This document shows, in pieces, positions 53,101 through 64,000 of a DNA stretch of 64,000 nucleotides. The position numbers were made by a program, and so were the translations under genes. The notes below the pieces were generated by a model. That model was not told the DNA's origin and did not search any database. It saw nothing but the letters and a program-made list of their open reading frames with translations. Each line of letters begins with the position of its first letter. Positions within the stretch are counted from its first letter, which is position 1. The stretch is from Micromussa lordhowensis (taxonomy: Eukaryota > Cnidaria > Anthozoa > Scleractinia > Lobophylliidae). The DNA is taken from the NCBI GenBank assembly GCA_964020085.1, contig OZ026606.1:1521060-1585059 (forward strand), written 5' to 3'.

Positions 53101-56100
53101 GAGGCCAATAAAATTATCTTTGACTTTATTTGGAAAGGAAAAGACAAAATCAAACGCCTAGCGCTTATTAGCGACATTGAAGATGGTGGACTCAAAGCTC
53201 CGCACCTAGACTCCATAATTAAAACCCAGAGAATACTTTGTTGCCAACGACTCGCAAATGAGCAACCCAGCAGTTGGAAAGCTATACTTCTGCACTACTT
53301 AAAACCTGTTGGAGGTAGATTTATCCTATGTTGTGACTTTGACGTTAAAACCTTGCCCATCAAGCTTCCAACGTTTTATGAGGAATCACTTAAATACTTC
53401 GCAGAATGCTCCACAGCAAACCAAGGTAGCGCACAAAACCCCACAAATGTGGATCTTTCGAAAATAATTTTATGGAATAATAAAGCCATTTGTGTGGATG
53501 GTAAGTCTGTCTATAATAAAAGATTAGCAGATATAGGCATTCTCAGAATAGGAGGCCTGATTTCTGAAGACTAAGCTTATCACTAACAAACTACGAGAGT
53601 TGAATGTCTCTCCGTTGGATGCATTTAGACTTGCTTGTGTAATTGAAGCTCTTCCAATTGAATGGCGCATATTTTTAAAAACGTGTAATCATTCTGTTAC
53701 TGAGCCTTTCAACTTACAAAATCAGGTTCAGTTAATTTTAAATGGTCAAAATGTCTTACTCAGCAAAGCCGTATCTAAGATCATTTATAAGGAATTTCGA
53801 AATAGAAACATTACTCCACCCACAGCTCAACTCAAGTACAATGCTCATTTCGCATCGGATGAATTAGATTGGAAAAAAATATACAGTCTACCGCATCGTG
53901 TTGCCTTGGATACGAAATCGCGCGAATTTCAATATAAACTTCTAAATAGATGTCTTGCCACAAATGTTCTCCTTAGCAAAATTGGGATAATTTCGTCTCC
54001 AGCTTGCTCTTTTTGTGGAGAAGCAGACGAATCTCTTGAACATATTTTTGTAACTTGCCATTACACTAAAAAATTCTGGGCAGAAGTTATAAAATGGGTG
54101 GGCAACCTAGGTATTGAAATTGAACCTCTTTCCGATAAAGACATATTGTTTGGTATAATGAGTTGCAAAAGAGACTTGTTTGTAAACCATATTTTGTTGA
54201 TTGCAAAAAAATATATCTACTCTTGCAGATGTAATAAGACCAAACCTTCCATTGTAGTATTAAACGCTAGGATTAAGATGATTTACCAACTCGAAATGAT
54301 GGTTGCCAAATCTCGTAATAAGTTGCCCATCCATCTCAAGAAATGGAGCGAGTACATTGCCATAGATGAAACTAATGCAACTCTAATGTAGTAATGCGTT
54401 GTTACAACCGTAAATGAGAGTATGCGTTTATTTGTAAGGAGGTCCACCGTGTATTATGAGTGTATGTATCTGTAAGTGAGTAGGTATGTGTATGTATCTG
54501 TAAGTAACTTCTAAGATGAAATAAATAAATAAAATACAAAAAAAAAATCCTTAAATGTAACAGATAACAGCAGCAGAAATGTAGTGTTTGTACTAAGTGA
54601 TATTTTTACAGCAACACAGAGAGGCTGGGTCAGAAAAACAATGTGGGGCTAGTTAAAAGCCAAGACCAGTGACTACCGAAAATGAAAATATCAATAGTTC
54701 ACCTGTCAACCAGCAAACTTACTTCCCAATCTCTTTTAGAAAAATACCCACTTCTAAAAGTACCGGCAACAATACAAGAAAACAAAACATTTTCAACTTT
54801 GCTTACTTGCTCACACCCACGAGCAAGTCCTTGTCATGTTTCCCACACTGCCACCAGTCAGGAAAGCTGGGAGATGGCTGGGCCAATTGAAGACGCTCAT
54901 CCAACTTCTCATGAGTTAAAACCTGTGAACATTTTATCACCAATATTTGAGTGTTTTTGACTGGGTAACAACTCCAAATATTTAAACTGAGAGTGATTTC
55001 ATTTGATATGTTTTATTAAATCTTAATAGAAAAAACTCTACCTCTTCTCGAATCTTTGATAACAGCTGTATTCTGTAAAGACTTCTACTGGCTCGTTCCT
55101 CTGAAATAGCTTCCACACTTGTGCCTGTAAAATAGGTGCAAATTCAGCAATGGCTCTTGATAAAACAAACTAACCTCATCATTCTATCTAGCCAGTCACA
55201 AGCTTCACTATTTCAACACCTCACACAGCCTCATTTACAACAGAAGCACTCATCAAACTTTTCAGGATGTGAACAGCAACTTGATTTTAATCACAGGCTC
55301 TAAAACCAATTGAAACTACTGGTCCCCTCAAACTCCAAGCAAACAATGTTCTTCGCAAGCCACTGCGATGTGGTATTTGTACAAACCTCTTCCTGCATCG
55401 TCTTCAGTGGCTTGGCCACAGACTCTTCTACACATGGCCATGAAGTCAATATAGTATGCAGTCAACCGCTCATCATTCTTCTTGTCCAGTCGTGCTAGAC
55501 GTCTGAGGGAGTAACCAAGTAAAAACAAGCAATATTTTAGTACTCTAGAAGGGCCAATTGGTGTCTTAACAAGGATGGAAGCTCTAAAGAAAATGTGGTC
55601 TATGGGTCTCACCTATTCCAATCCAACCCCTACCCGAGATACAATAGTATTCTGAGTGACAGGAAAGGTCACTAATCACTTATACTCTAAAGGGTGCACT
55701 ACATTTCTGGGTTTGATTTTCAACCTGTTACACAGAGTGGCAAACAAGAATGACAAGCAATCTAATTAGAAGGAGCACAAGGGTATTACTTGGAAGTTAA
55801 ATTTTGTCAACAACAGCCCACAGTTTAAAAGCTTGTCATTCAGATTAACCACCTGTTTAGTTGCTTCCATTAGCAATGATAACTACTAAGATATAGCATT
55901 GGTGCCCCCTTAATCTAGGACATCTTGTGTCTTATCACAGTCTCATTGTAGGTAAGGTGATGTCATCACTTGGTTCAGGATGTGAACAGCAAAATTTTAA
56001 TCATTGACTGTGACAGAGGGGCATGCACATTGGTGTACTCAGGGTTGTCACAGTTTTCTCAAGTACGTAGCTTTATTGCTGGAGTAGGTGGATGGTTTTG

Positions 56101-59100
56101 TCACCTGAATCAACAAAATCAGAAAATTAGCTAAGCACTGCAGAGAAGCCGGCTAAGATCATCAAGTAGATGGTTATTCTTGCCAGCAGCCAGCTACTCT
56201 TGACAACCCTGACTGACACTATGTCACCATTACCAAACTCACCTGAACCGTGACCAGTCGTAGGTACCATCATTCTTGTTGTACTCCACACCAAAAGTGG
56301 AGACTGTGCGGTAGAAATCCACTTCTTCGCGTTTGGACCACCTTTCAGAGAGGAACAATTCAGTTAATTCAGCTACGATGGTTAAGGCATAGCTCTGGGA
56401 TCTATAAAACCATATATCAGTCTGCGTCCTCTCCCTCCATGCACTTGTCACAATGTAAGCAGAAAGTAATTTGCCAAGTTGCGGTACCATACGGTGAAGG
56501 GATGTGAAGTAATTACTGTAGTGCAATTCAGGTTGTCCAGAAAGTGGCACTACAGAAAATAATGGCTTGGTAAATAAAGGAGACTAATGAACAACTTACT
56601 TTTGGGCCATTTCCGCTTTCTTCAGTTCTTTCTGTCTGACAGCCTCTTCAAACCTCTCCTTTCTTTCTTTTTCCTGCATGTCAATTAGAAACAGTCAATA
56701 TTATTACACGGTCTGTTATTTTTAATTTTAAAACAGACTTTAAATCCCGCAATTTAGTTTCCTCTGAGAGTATTCACTTTCAGAAGTAGGTAAAGAATGT
56801 ACTACAAGATTCTGAGCACCTGCCCATTCAATTTTGCATTAACACTGTTCACAGGAAAAGAAAAGGTTTGACATTATACACTCACCTTTTCTGCAGCTGC
56901 TTTCTTTAGCTCCTGTTTCTTCACTACTCTTTGATACCCAGCAATGATTCTACGGAGCCTTGTATTCAAATCTGATGGTGTTGGCCACCTTAGACTTGAT
57001 GTGCCCCTCCTTTCCCCTCCAACTGCTGAACATAAAAAAGAGCAAGTCTCTCAAGATGAAGATCAATGCACTATGGAAGAGATGCCCTTTTTTGTTCCAA
57101 CTTGGTAAAAAGGAACTACATGTAGCAGTCTATTTCTTAAACAACAGCACAACAAACAAGGAGGACAAAACCCTTACCTTCATAGCTCTTGTCTGATTTC
57201 CGAGGTGTACCAGGTGAAGAAACAGCAGAGACAGTGTCCTGAAACGAGATTGGCTTTTAATTAGATAGATTCTTTACACTGTATCAGAGTTTTAGAGTCC
57301 CTGTCATTCTCTAGCAGCCAGGTAACATGCATGGAATTAAACACTTGCCCACTTCCTCAATTAGAAATTGTAGACTACTTGGTGCAATGCCAAATGGTGA
57401 GCACCATCAAAGTTAAGTGTTCACCCTAAGGGTAACAGAAACGAGTACCAGCACCCCTGGCATTTTAGAAGACCCAATACGCTTCACTTTGCTCCTACTG
57501 TTCTGAAGAAAGAGAGCAAAAGATCTCCAGTATTTTTATACAACTTCAGGGTTGTGAAACTATGGATACTGGCTGGCTTGTCCCTATAAAATCAATCACA
57601 TTCACAACAGCTACTGCCATACAACGAACTATCAGTAGCAGTTTCCCATGTGTGCTCTATGTTTCTTGTTAAAAAGGTTCCACCATTGAGAAAACAAAAC
57701 ATTAGAGCTACCTTATCATCTTCATCATCCATGTCCTCATCTTTCTGGGACATACTGGCTGGTTGTTGATAGTCTGGATCATCATTAGCATCATCGTCGT
57801 ATCTAAACAATGAAAATAACAATCACTTTCTACTTCTGCATACACCACTTTTATAACCAGACAGAAAAAAGGCCAGAAGAACTTGCAAAGAGCATCCTTG
57901 ATCAGTTGAGAAATTGTCCTCCTGTGTTTCAGTAGTCTAACATGTTTCAGCATCATTTCAAGGATGTTAGCTAACAAGTTTCCCTTTAGTATTAAATGCT
58001 GCAGACTTTCACTGCAAGACTGCAATGTTGCAGAGATTAGCAAAAGTTTGTATTCATCAAACAGTTATATTCCTCAAGTCAGCTGTATACAAGTCTCTCA
58101 TTCTGTAATAACTACCACATAAACTAGTTGTGCCTTGCGGCAAGTGCCAACGAGGGAAAATTGTTTTATGTCTCTGGAATGTGTGAAAGTTTGACAGACA
58201 GGTGAAATAATTTTACTGTAAATGAAAGTAGGAAAGGAAGAGTGTGAAATAACTCCGGTAGGAGGGCTGGTCTTGAAGGTATAATTTTCATGACGTTTTT
58301 ATTTTGAAATGTAGAATGTTGAGGGAGAATGACTTAAGGTATCAGCACTGGCTAATATATGTCAGTTTTGAAAAATAAAATAAAATATTCCTTTTGCATA
58401 ACATTATGGCAATTAGAATCCTTTGGTACTGCTGGATTTCCATTAACCATATGTGCTTCCTTATCTGTTATTATGTAAGGATTAAAACTGCCATTCGAAG
58501 CATAAGGAATTCTTCTCGACAAATATTTTCGTCTGTGATGAGAAATAAAAAATATATGCCGCCGAAATGCGACAGTATCAAATAGGCATACGTTGTACGA
58601 TATAAATCTCTCTGGTTGAGAATTCACTGTAAAGCAAGAAAACGAAGGTTTGATTATCGAGCAACTGCTTCCATAAAGAATAAGTGACAGAAAAATCACG
58701 CTGCAGTGAACATAAATCATGACAAAATGGTATGCTGAAAGTCAATTATCAGTATAAAAACAAGCTCAACTACATGTACTACAATGTATTGGACGCAGCG
58801 ATCAAGCAATATTGGCTACCCCGTAAGTTGTCAGTGGTTTCAATTACGCAAAGCTTGCGTTCTAGGACAATTCTTTGTGCTCTAAATGTGTTATAGTAAT
58901 CTGTTCAATTCTTTCATCTGAAGTCTTTGAAAATGTGTCAATCGACGAAAGAACGCACTGGTTAAAAACTGGCAAGCGAACACGATGGTTCGAAACCCAC
59001 AATTGAACATGCTGGTTCCCAAGCGAACACGCTAATCGACGAAAGAATGCACTGGTTCAAAACTGACAAGCGAACACGCTGGTTGAAGGTATAACCCTAT

Positions 59101-61507
59101 TCCTTGATCAGTCGCTGCTTACAATTCAATTTACAAGTACATAAGGCAACTAAAAGCCCTTCACCTCTCAAAGAGCTTCCCGATGGCAAACAACAGCCAG
59201 ATGGTGGAAACAACACATGCGAGACATCACGTCCTTACCCAAATATGGAATATTACTTACACCCAAATATGGTCAAAAAGGTCCCTTACGCTGAGATGAG
59301 ATATTTCCTGTGTATTCACGCACGGCACTATGATGTGCCAACTCAACGGCCGACCCTCTGGGTTCGGCCGCCTCGTTGGCAATTATGTTCTCAACTGGCA
59401 GGTGTATCTTGCCTCACAACTTTAAATTGGACAGAGTGGGGAAGAGATTTAACCACAGAATATACTGCAAAAACTCTGAAGCATCAACACTTTGATTTCA
59501 CCTTGAAACAATCCTTGCAGTAACTAATCAGATGCAGCTATTCATCTCACACCTAATTGGTTTTCCCTTACTAAAGAATATTCCACAGATAATTCTGGCA
59601 TTCATACTTTTCTTATACACACTGTAAAACAGAGCAGCATTCAGCCATCCTTTCAAGAGTGGAAATAGACTTACCTGTCATCTGGGTCAGTGGCTTCCCC
59701 TGCAACAGAGTCATTCATATTGCTTGGAAGACCAACTTTTGACAAGAAACACAAACTGGGGTCTGCTCGCATTGTCTTGTAATGCTCATAACCTGAGAAG
59801 TAACAGACAAAATAACAAGACAGGTTTGTTTTCTTTAGACCTATCACCAAAGATAACACAAATCAATGACCACTGAATTAGTGCTTATTTGAGATCAATA
59901 AAATACTGCTCTTTGCTCGGATCATTCTTAATTCAAAACAAGAAAGTTTTAGTTGCTTTGGTGACCATACAAGCCTCCATTTCATGCCTGGCTAACAAAC
60001 AGACACTCACCATACTTGTAGACCCCAACTAAGAGTGACTTATCACATTCCTCATCCCACCAGGTGGCTGGGGGGTCCCCTTCAGGAGGGTAGATGATTA
60101 TGTCCAAATCACTAAGAAAACAAAAAACATACAAAAAAGGTTCCACAAAATTCCACAGTTGCAGCTTGAAGCAGCGTGAAATGTAAAGTATGGTACACAA
60201 CAAACAACAAACAATGGCATGATACAAAATCCACCATACAGGATGGCAAAATGCAAAGCATCCAAAGAAAAGGAACTTTAACCAGTAAATTTGGCTGTTT
60301 CTTTGTTTTGGACATCACAGGATATTAACATGCCATCCAGTGAGGTGAATTTTGTGTGTTGGAAAAGCTCATCTGACATGAAATAAAAGAACTCTTAAGT
60401 AATGACAAATTAAGAGACACTTGGGTCCTAAAAGCAAAAAAAAAGTGACAACCTAGTCTAGCATTTCCCTCTGATATAGAAAGGCAACACCCCTCTTGGC
60501 TTGACATGTATTTCATTAACCTTATATCATCGCCACAATGGTTCAGCTACAAAATAGGTGTTGTGGTAGCTAGCAGTGCAGGCATTTTCAGTGTGTTCAC
60601 GAGTTATCGGTTTTAGCTCATGATCAAGTCGATTCTCCACCATGTTGTCTTAGGAAAAGTGCACGTACCATACACCAAAACAAAGAAAAATACCAAATTG
60701 TACCACAGGTAAATTGGAACCACAACATAAGAACTGTCCCCAAAGTCCCAGCTGACCATTGCGTACATAGCAAAGGGAAAAGAAATCACAACAACAAACC
60801 TTGCATTACATCCCTCCTTTATCTTGGGTCCAAGTTTTCCAATCACTTCATGTCTCAGAAAGTAAAGCAGTTTGACACGCAGCAGAATCCTTTCAGAGAA
60901 AAACAAATAAATTTTGGAAATGTGAGGCAAAGTTAAACATGTGCTTTGACATAAGCTCCATGCAACAATTTGTACTAAAATGACTTAAATGAAACAACAT
61001 GATTGTGACAACAGCTGTAATATCTCCGAGAGAAACGTAAATTCAAGGGTTTCTTTGATTGAGAAAGTTTAATTCTACTTATATATCTCAATAGAGGGGA
61101 AAGGTACATGTATGCAACCTTACTTGTTACAGTGGTGTTGTAAATGCTTCTTGTACCCCTCATCTAATATAAGAGTCTCTGGATCACATGTTCGCCACTC
61201 ACTACTGACTTCAAGAAGAGCAATGGCACTCTTGTTCTTGTTTGAGGTCTTGCCCTTCTTGTTTCTTGTCTTGATCTTACCCGTTGATGGTAAAGGAGTG
61301 TAAGTGGCATCTCTTTCCTCACTGGGTAGTCTTTCTCTGGTGGCAGAAGCCTTGATGAGATCTCTAATAAAACCCTTCACTTTCTCATCCCCTTTGTAGT
61401 GGTGGAGACAATAGACAAGTATGGTGCGGGAAATTGCTTCAACATCTCTCTCCGAGACCTTGGTCTTGAATCTTCCTGAAGTAATTACATCTTTCCACTG
61501 TCCCCAG
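47169..61507 (-). CDS. CHD7: Chromodomain helicase DNA-binding protein, CHD7/Kismet class (C-terminal part, partial)
   Basis: Twenty-one minus-strand exons: 61507-61124, 60889-60800, 60111-60011, 59792-59675, 57802-57712, 57238-57178, 57025-56886, 56673-56600, 56341-56243, 55502-55387, 55124-55042, 54922-54807, 52641-52532, 51326-50773, 50378-50142, 49706-49649, 49389-49339, 49215-48788, 48544-48455, 48326-48222, 47819-47169. They join without a phase break into 1251 residues and a stop. The fragment starts after the helicase, at GWGQWKDVI of the SANT-SLIDE-like region. Then come [69 protein letters not shown] and [20 protein letters not shown], all in the order of vertebrate CHD6-9. A basic stretch with KKRGRKPKP (AT-hook-like, near residue 885) and one BRK domain ([25 protein letters not shown], about 985-1025) follow, then a Ser/Gly/Pro-rich tail. 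CHD7-class proteins are nuclear ATP-dependent nucleosome remodellers. Chromodomains and ATPase must lie beyond 64000. Whether it is the ancestor of CHD6, 7, 8 and 9 together cannot be decided here. Confidence 0.95.
48356..48374. repeat. (GA)n microsatellite in a CHD intron
   Basis: About nine GA dinucleotides in a row, 30 bases upstream (in gene direction) of exon 48326-48222, close to its splice acceptor. Confidence 0.9.
51364..52205. mobile_element. TTAA-flanked non-autonomous DNA transposon (piggyBac-like MITE)
   Basis: Left end TTAA then GGTGGCTCCCTAGAGTT; right end AACTCTAGGGAGCAACC then TTAA. The 17-base inverted repeats differ at one position and both are bounded by TTAA, the target duplication of piggyBac elements. 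The 842-base body has no transposase-like frame. It lies in the CHD intron between exons 52641-52532 and 51326-50773. Confidence 0.7.
52676..54547 (+). mobile_element. 5'-truncated LINE (L1/Tx1-like) inserted antisense in a CHD intron
   Basis: Plus-strand frames encode the last part of a non-LTR reverse transcriptase. A degenerate YADD-like segment (LDDLTAFLL, 52710 onward) is followed, after a frameshift near 52771, by [47 protein letters not shown] and [12 protein letters not shown] up to 53574. A second frameshift leads to 53600-54391 with a zf-RVT-type [20 protein letters not shown] motif. AATAAATAAATAAAATAC and a poly(A) run close the element at 54547. The ORF1, endonuclease and most of the polymerase are missing, so it is dead. 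Two frameshifts but otherwise intact coding suggest moderate age. Clade assignment is by motif style. Confidence 0.9.
58940..59084. repeat. Direct repeat in a CHD intron
   Basis: AATCGACGAAAGAA(C/T)GCACTGGTT followed by AAAACTG(G/A)CAAGCGAACACG occurs at 58940 and again at 59034, 94 bases apart, with a third partial AAGCGAACACGCT between. Confidence 0.75.
59335..59381. repeat. Small GC-rich hairpin in a CHD intron
   Basis: TGCCAACTCAACGGCCGA pairs with TCGGCCGCCTCGTTGGCA over an 11-base loop. The AACTC/GTTGGC pattern resembles the centre of the fold-back element at 30728. Confidence 0.55.
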
Positions 61508-64000
61508 CTACATTGACAAACAGTAGATATTAAACAATTATACTGGATTAAGCCAATATTTACTAGAATTGGTTAAATCACACACAGAATAGAAGCAGTC
61601 TTTAGTTAAACAATGAGCAAAGAATGTTGTAATCAACAATCTTTTTGTAAATAAAATGCCAGATACAGCTCTTTAATTCAAAATACTAACATGATAACCT
61701 GCAAGTTGTGGTTTAAATTTCCTATTGATTTGCACTTTTTAAAAACTGGTATTTTCTATTTTACTTGGTTGGGTTGCAAACATCTACAGTACCGCCTGAA
61801 ACTATGGAACCATCCAGTTGCAGCAAAACCTCGTCTTTGCCGCGTGTTCCCACCTCGCGTCCACCGTGGGTGAAAATATGTAGCACCGCGGTAAAGACGA
61901 GTGCGACCACAATTGAACATATACTGCAGCAAAACAAGCGAGGTAATACCTCGGGAAAATAATGTATGTGTATCGAGTAGAGTGGCATTTTTTCATCAAC
62001 ATTTCATGTAAACTCCATCATAATCCGGAATCAAGAAACACGCTCGATGAAAAGTCGAATGGTTTACATGCAAATGCGTATCCTCTAGCTTGTTTCGCTC
62101 TTCCAAAATCTTCATGTGCCATTTTACGATCTGTGGCTACACTGTACGTAGCCGTTTTAATAGGGTTCACAGGGTTTTCTTGATTACAACGGCAAATGAA
62201 TGGAGCAGTCTACTACTGCTGTAATCAACAAGGCGTTGATAGAGTGCCATTAAAATACATCTGCTTATCCGTAATCGCGGCAACACGTGCTAAATGCTAC
62301 CAGTTTCAGGTTAAAATGTCACTGTTCGTCGTCTAGTTGTTGTTTTTTTCTTCAAAATCGGTGCATTGAAATTAGTAACGAAACTTCGTCACTTAGTGTT
62401 GGAAGCAACAGAAGTCAGGAATTATTGAAAATCAAACACGCAGCATCTTTTGATTTCCGCGAAAGGTGACACGAAGTGTAAAACAATATCCACTTGCCTA
62501 GACTGGAGAAAGGTTTCGATTCTCCTTTAGATCAAGTGTATAAAGGCAATTAAGATATTTCCCTGAAGGAATCTTGGCATAAACTTAAAGTGAAGATTAC
62601 ATGTGTTGAATGTCGTCAGGAATAAAGAGCCATCACCGCTGTAAATTCTTTGTCGGAATCAGTGGATAGGTATGATTCTAACATCTGGAGGTAGAGATAA
62701 ACGAAGCGGGAGAAACTAAGTACACACTGAAATCTCTTATAAAATAAGACATCCTACATAAAAATGCGTAGATTTCTATATAACCCTTACTTCCAAAAAC
62801 CCTGGAATGCAATACTCCCGGGAATACGAAAATAGCAGCATGTCTTTTGTCGGCTTGTCTCAAAAGGAAACTAATTAAAGAAACCTTCCATGGGGCCGGT
62901 GAGCTTTTTCAAACATTGTTATCAGAATTATAACAAGCCAAATAACAAGCCAAATAACAAGCCAAATAACAAGCCAAATAACAAGCCAAATAACAAGCCT
63001 TATCGCGATCACTTCATTTAACCGCAAACAGAAATAAACCAAAACCTTTATTGTTGGGTCTTTATTGTGCAGTAAATATACCGTGGGACCAGGCCAATTT
63101 CATTGGTTGCCACAAGACAACATGTCACCGACGCACTCAAGCAAAACGAGGTGAGCTGTGATTTTTGTTTCCGATAAATGGAGGATTGTTTTTGTGTTCC
63201 GTTCTTGCTTTCACTTTGTGCTAAGTTATGTTACGTTTGGAGTGCTGTTATTAAAAAGCCGATGAAGGTTTCTCTTATTCACGGTTTGTTCTCCTTGAAG
63301 CAGGTTCCACAAATAACAGTAGAATTTACATATTCTTACATGTAATAAAGTTTACTGTACATCTCCATCGGCTGCAAAACTTGGACCAGAAAAAGTCCGA
63401 TCGCTGAGTTAATGACAGCTATACAAGAACGAGGCACAAAAAGAAATGGCTGTTTTTTTGTCATTCACCGATCAGAGTTGGCCTGGTTTTTGTAATTGCT
63501 GGCTACTAAGCGCACAGCGCATATAAACAGACAAGTACGGATGATATTATGGCAACAAAATAAACTGGAGTTGAATTTAAATGTATTACCCCGATTTCTT
63601 TTAATCGAAGTGGATTTCAGAGCCATTCCAGTCTTTCGCATTTAGTCTTCCCGGTCGTTTGCATGATGCGTGGACATGACGTCAGATCATTAGCGAACCC
63701 GTGATGTCAATCTCGTAACTGACATGACCCTGACATGGATGATCGGCTTTATCAAATGCTTCTTTGCGATAAAAATGCAGAGATTGAAGCTGAACATTCA
63801 AGCATGTTTTGTCGCGAAGAACAAAATGCTATTTAAACTTGACGTGTCTTTTTTACCGAGGTAATACCTCGTCCAAAATGCTGCCGCAGTGGGACAAATA
63901 GCGTCCTCGGGTTTACCTAGCTAAAGACGAAGTTGAGTGCAGGAATACCGCGTCACTGACACGTGGAAGCCCCGCGGCAAGAACGCGCGAAATGGGTCAA
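61508..64000. other. Right-edge region without recognised exons
   Basis: This should be an intron of the CHD gene, since the first exon seen (61507) opens in mid-protein. I found no match to the upstream CHD sequence here on the minus strand. A 12-base tandem repeat (62932-62999), a CRE-type palindrome TGACGTCA (63677-63684), and GAGGTAATACCTC, present twice (61939-61951 and 63858-63870), are the only notable items. A separate gene cannot be excluded. Confidence 0.4.
62932..62999. repeat. Tandem repeat, 12-base unit AACAAGCCAAAT
   Basis: Nearly six perfect head-to-tail copies; no interruption. Confidence 0.95.

Noticed and set aside
52771..54391. Two host genes of 267 and 263 aa
   Set aside because: They are the frameshifted halves of one truncated LINE polymerase with a poly(A) tail, antisense in a CHD intron.
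59104..59523. 139-aa open frame in a CHD intron
   Set aside because: No recognisable family, contains a palindromic repeat, and lies wholly within an intron on the opposite strand.

Overview
The window is animal (eukaryotic) DNA: genes are split by GT-AG introns, intergenic DNA is AT-rich and full of short fold-back transposons, and the recognisable proteins are metazoan. Protein content and repeat types (a tRNA-derived SINE, many MITE-like palindromes, non-LTR retrotransposon fragments) fit a cnidarian, most likely an anthozoan such as a stony coral. The species assignment is inference, not proven here.

Layout. (1) 1-12.8 kb, plus strand: a five-coding-exon ZNFX1-like gene (about 2701 aa; SF1 helicase, about 30 NFX1-type Cys/His modules, C-terminal RZ-like finger), with a possible non-coding first exon upstream. 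(2) 12.8-17 kb: intergenic, with a decayed LINE 3' end and a fold-back element. (3) 17.06-18.81 kb, plus: an unrecognised 583-aa protein with a very acidic tail, several LC8-type TQT/IQT motifs and a PIP-box-like motif. (4) 20.3-24.2 kb, minus: TMEM42-like membrane protein, 3 exons. (5) 27.3-30.6 kb, minus: EMC8/9, 6 exons, 199 aa. (6) 31.0-34.7 kb: a 3.7-kb palindromic element made of two inverted arrays of a 20-bp minisatellite (about 80 copies per arm), with inverted unique ends, resembling Foldback-type transposons. (7) 37.5-43.0 kb, minus: RAB2, 9 exons, 212 aa, with one GC-AG intron and a SINE and a MITE in one intron. (8) 43-45.5 kb: a cluster of palindromic MITE-like elements. (9) 45.6-61.5 kb, minus: the C-terminal 1251 residues of a CHD7/Kismet-class chromatin remodeller in 21 exons. 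Its helicase half lies beyond the right edge, and its introns hold a TTAA-flanked element and a 5'-truncated LINE. (10) 61.5-64 kb: no gene recognised.

The genes are unrelated housekeeping, immune and chromatin functions and do not form a pathway. All exon models were built by reading splice sites and checking that the reading phase carries through; the RAB2, EMC8/9 and CHD models close without any phase error. The strongest candidate for something undescribed is the giant palindromic minisatellite element at 31.0-34.7 kb.
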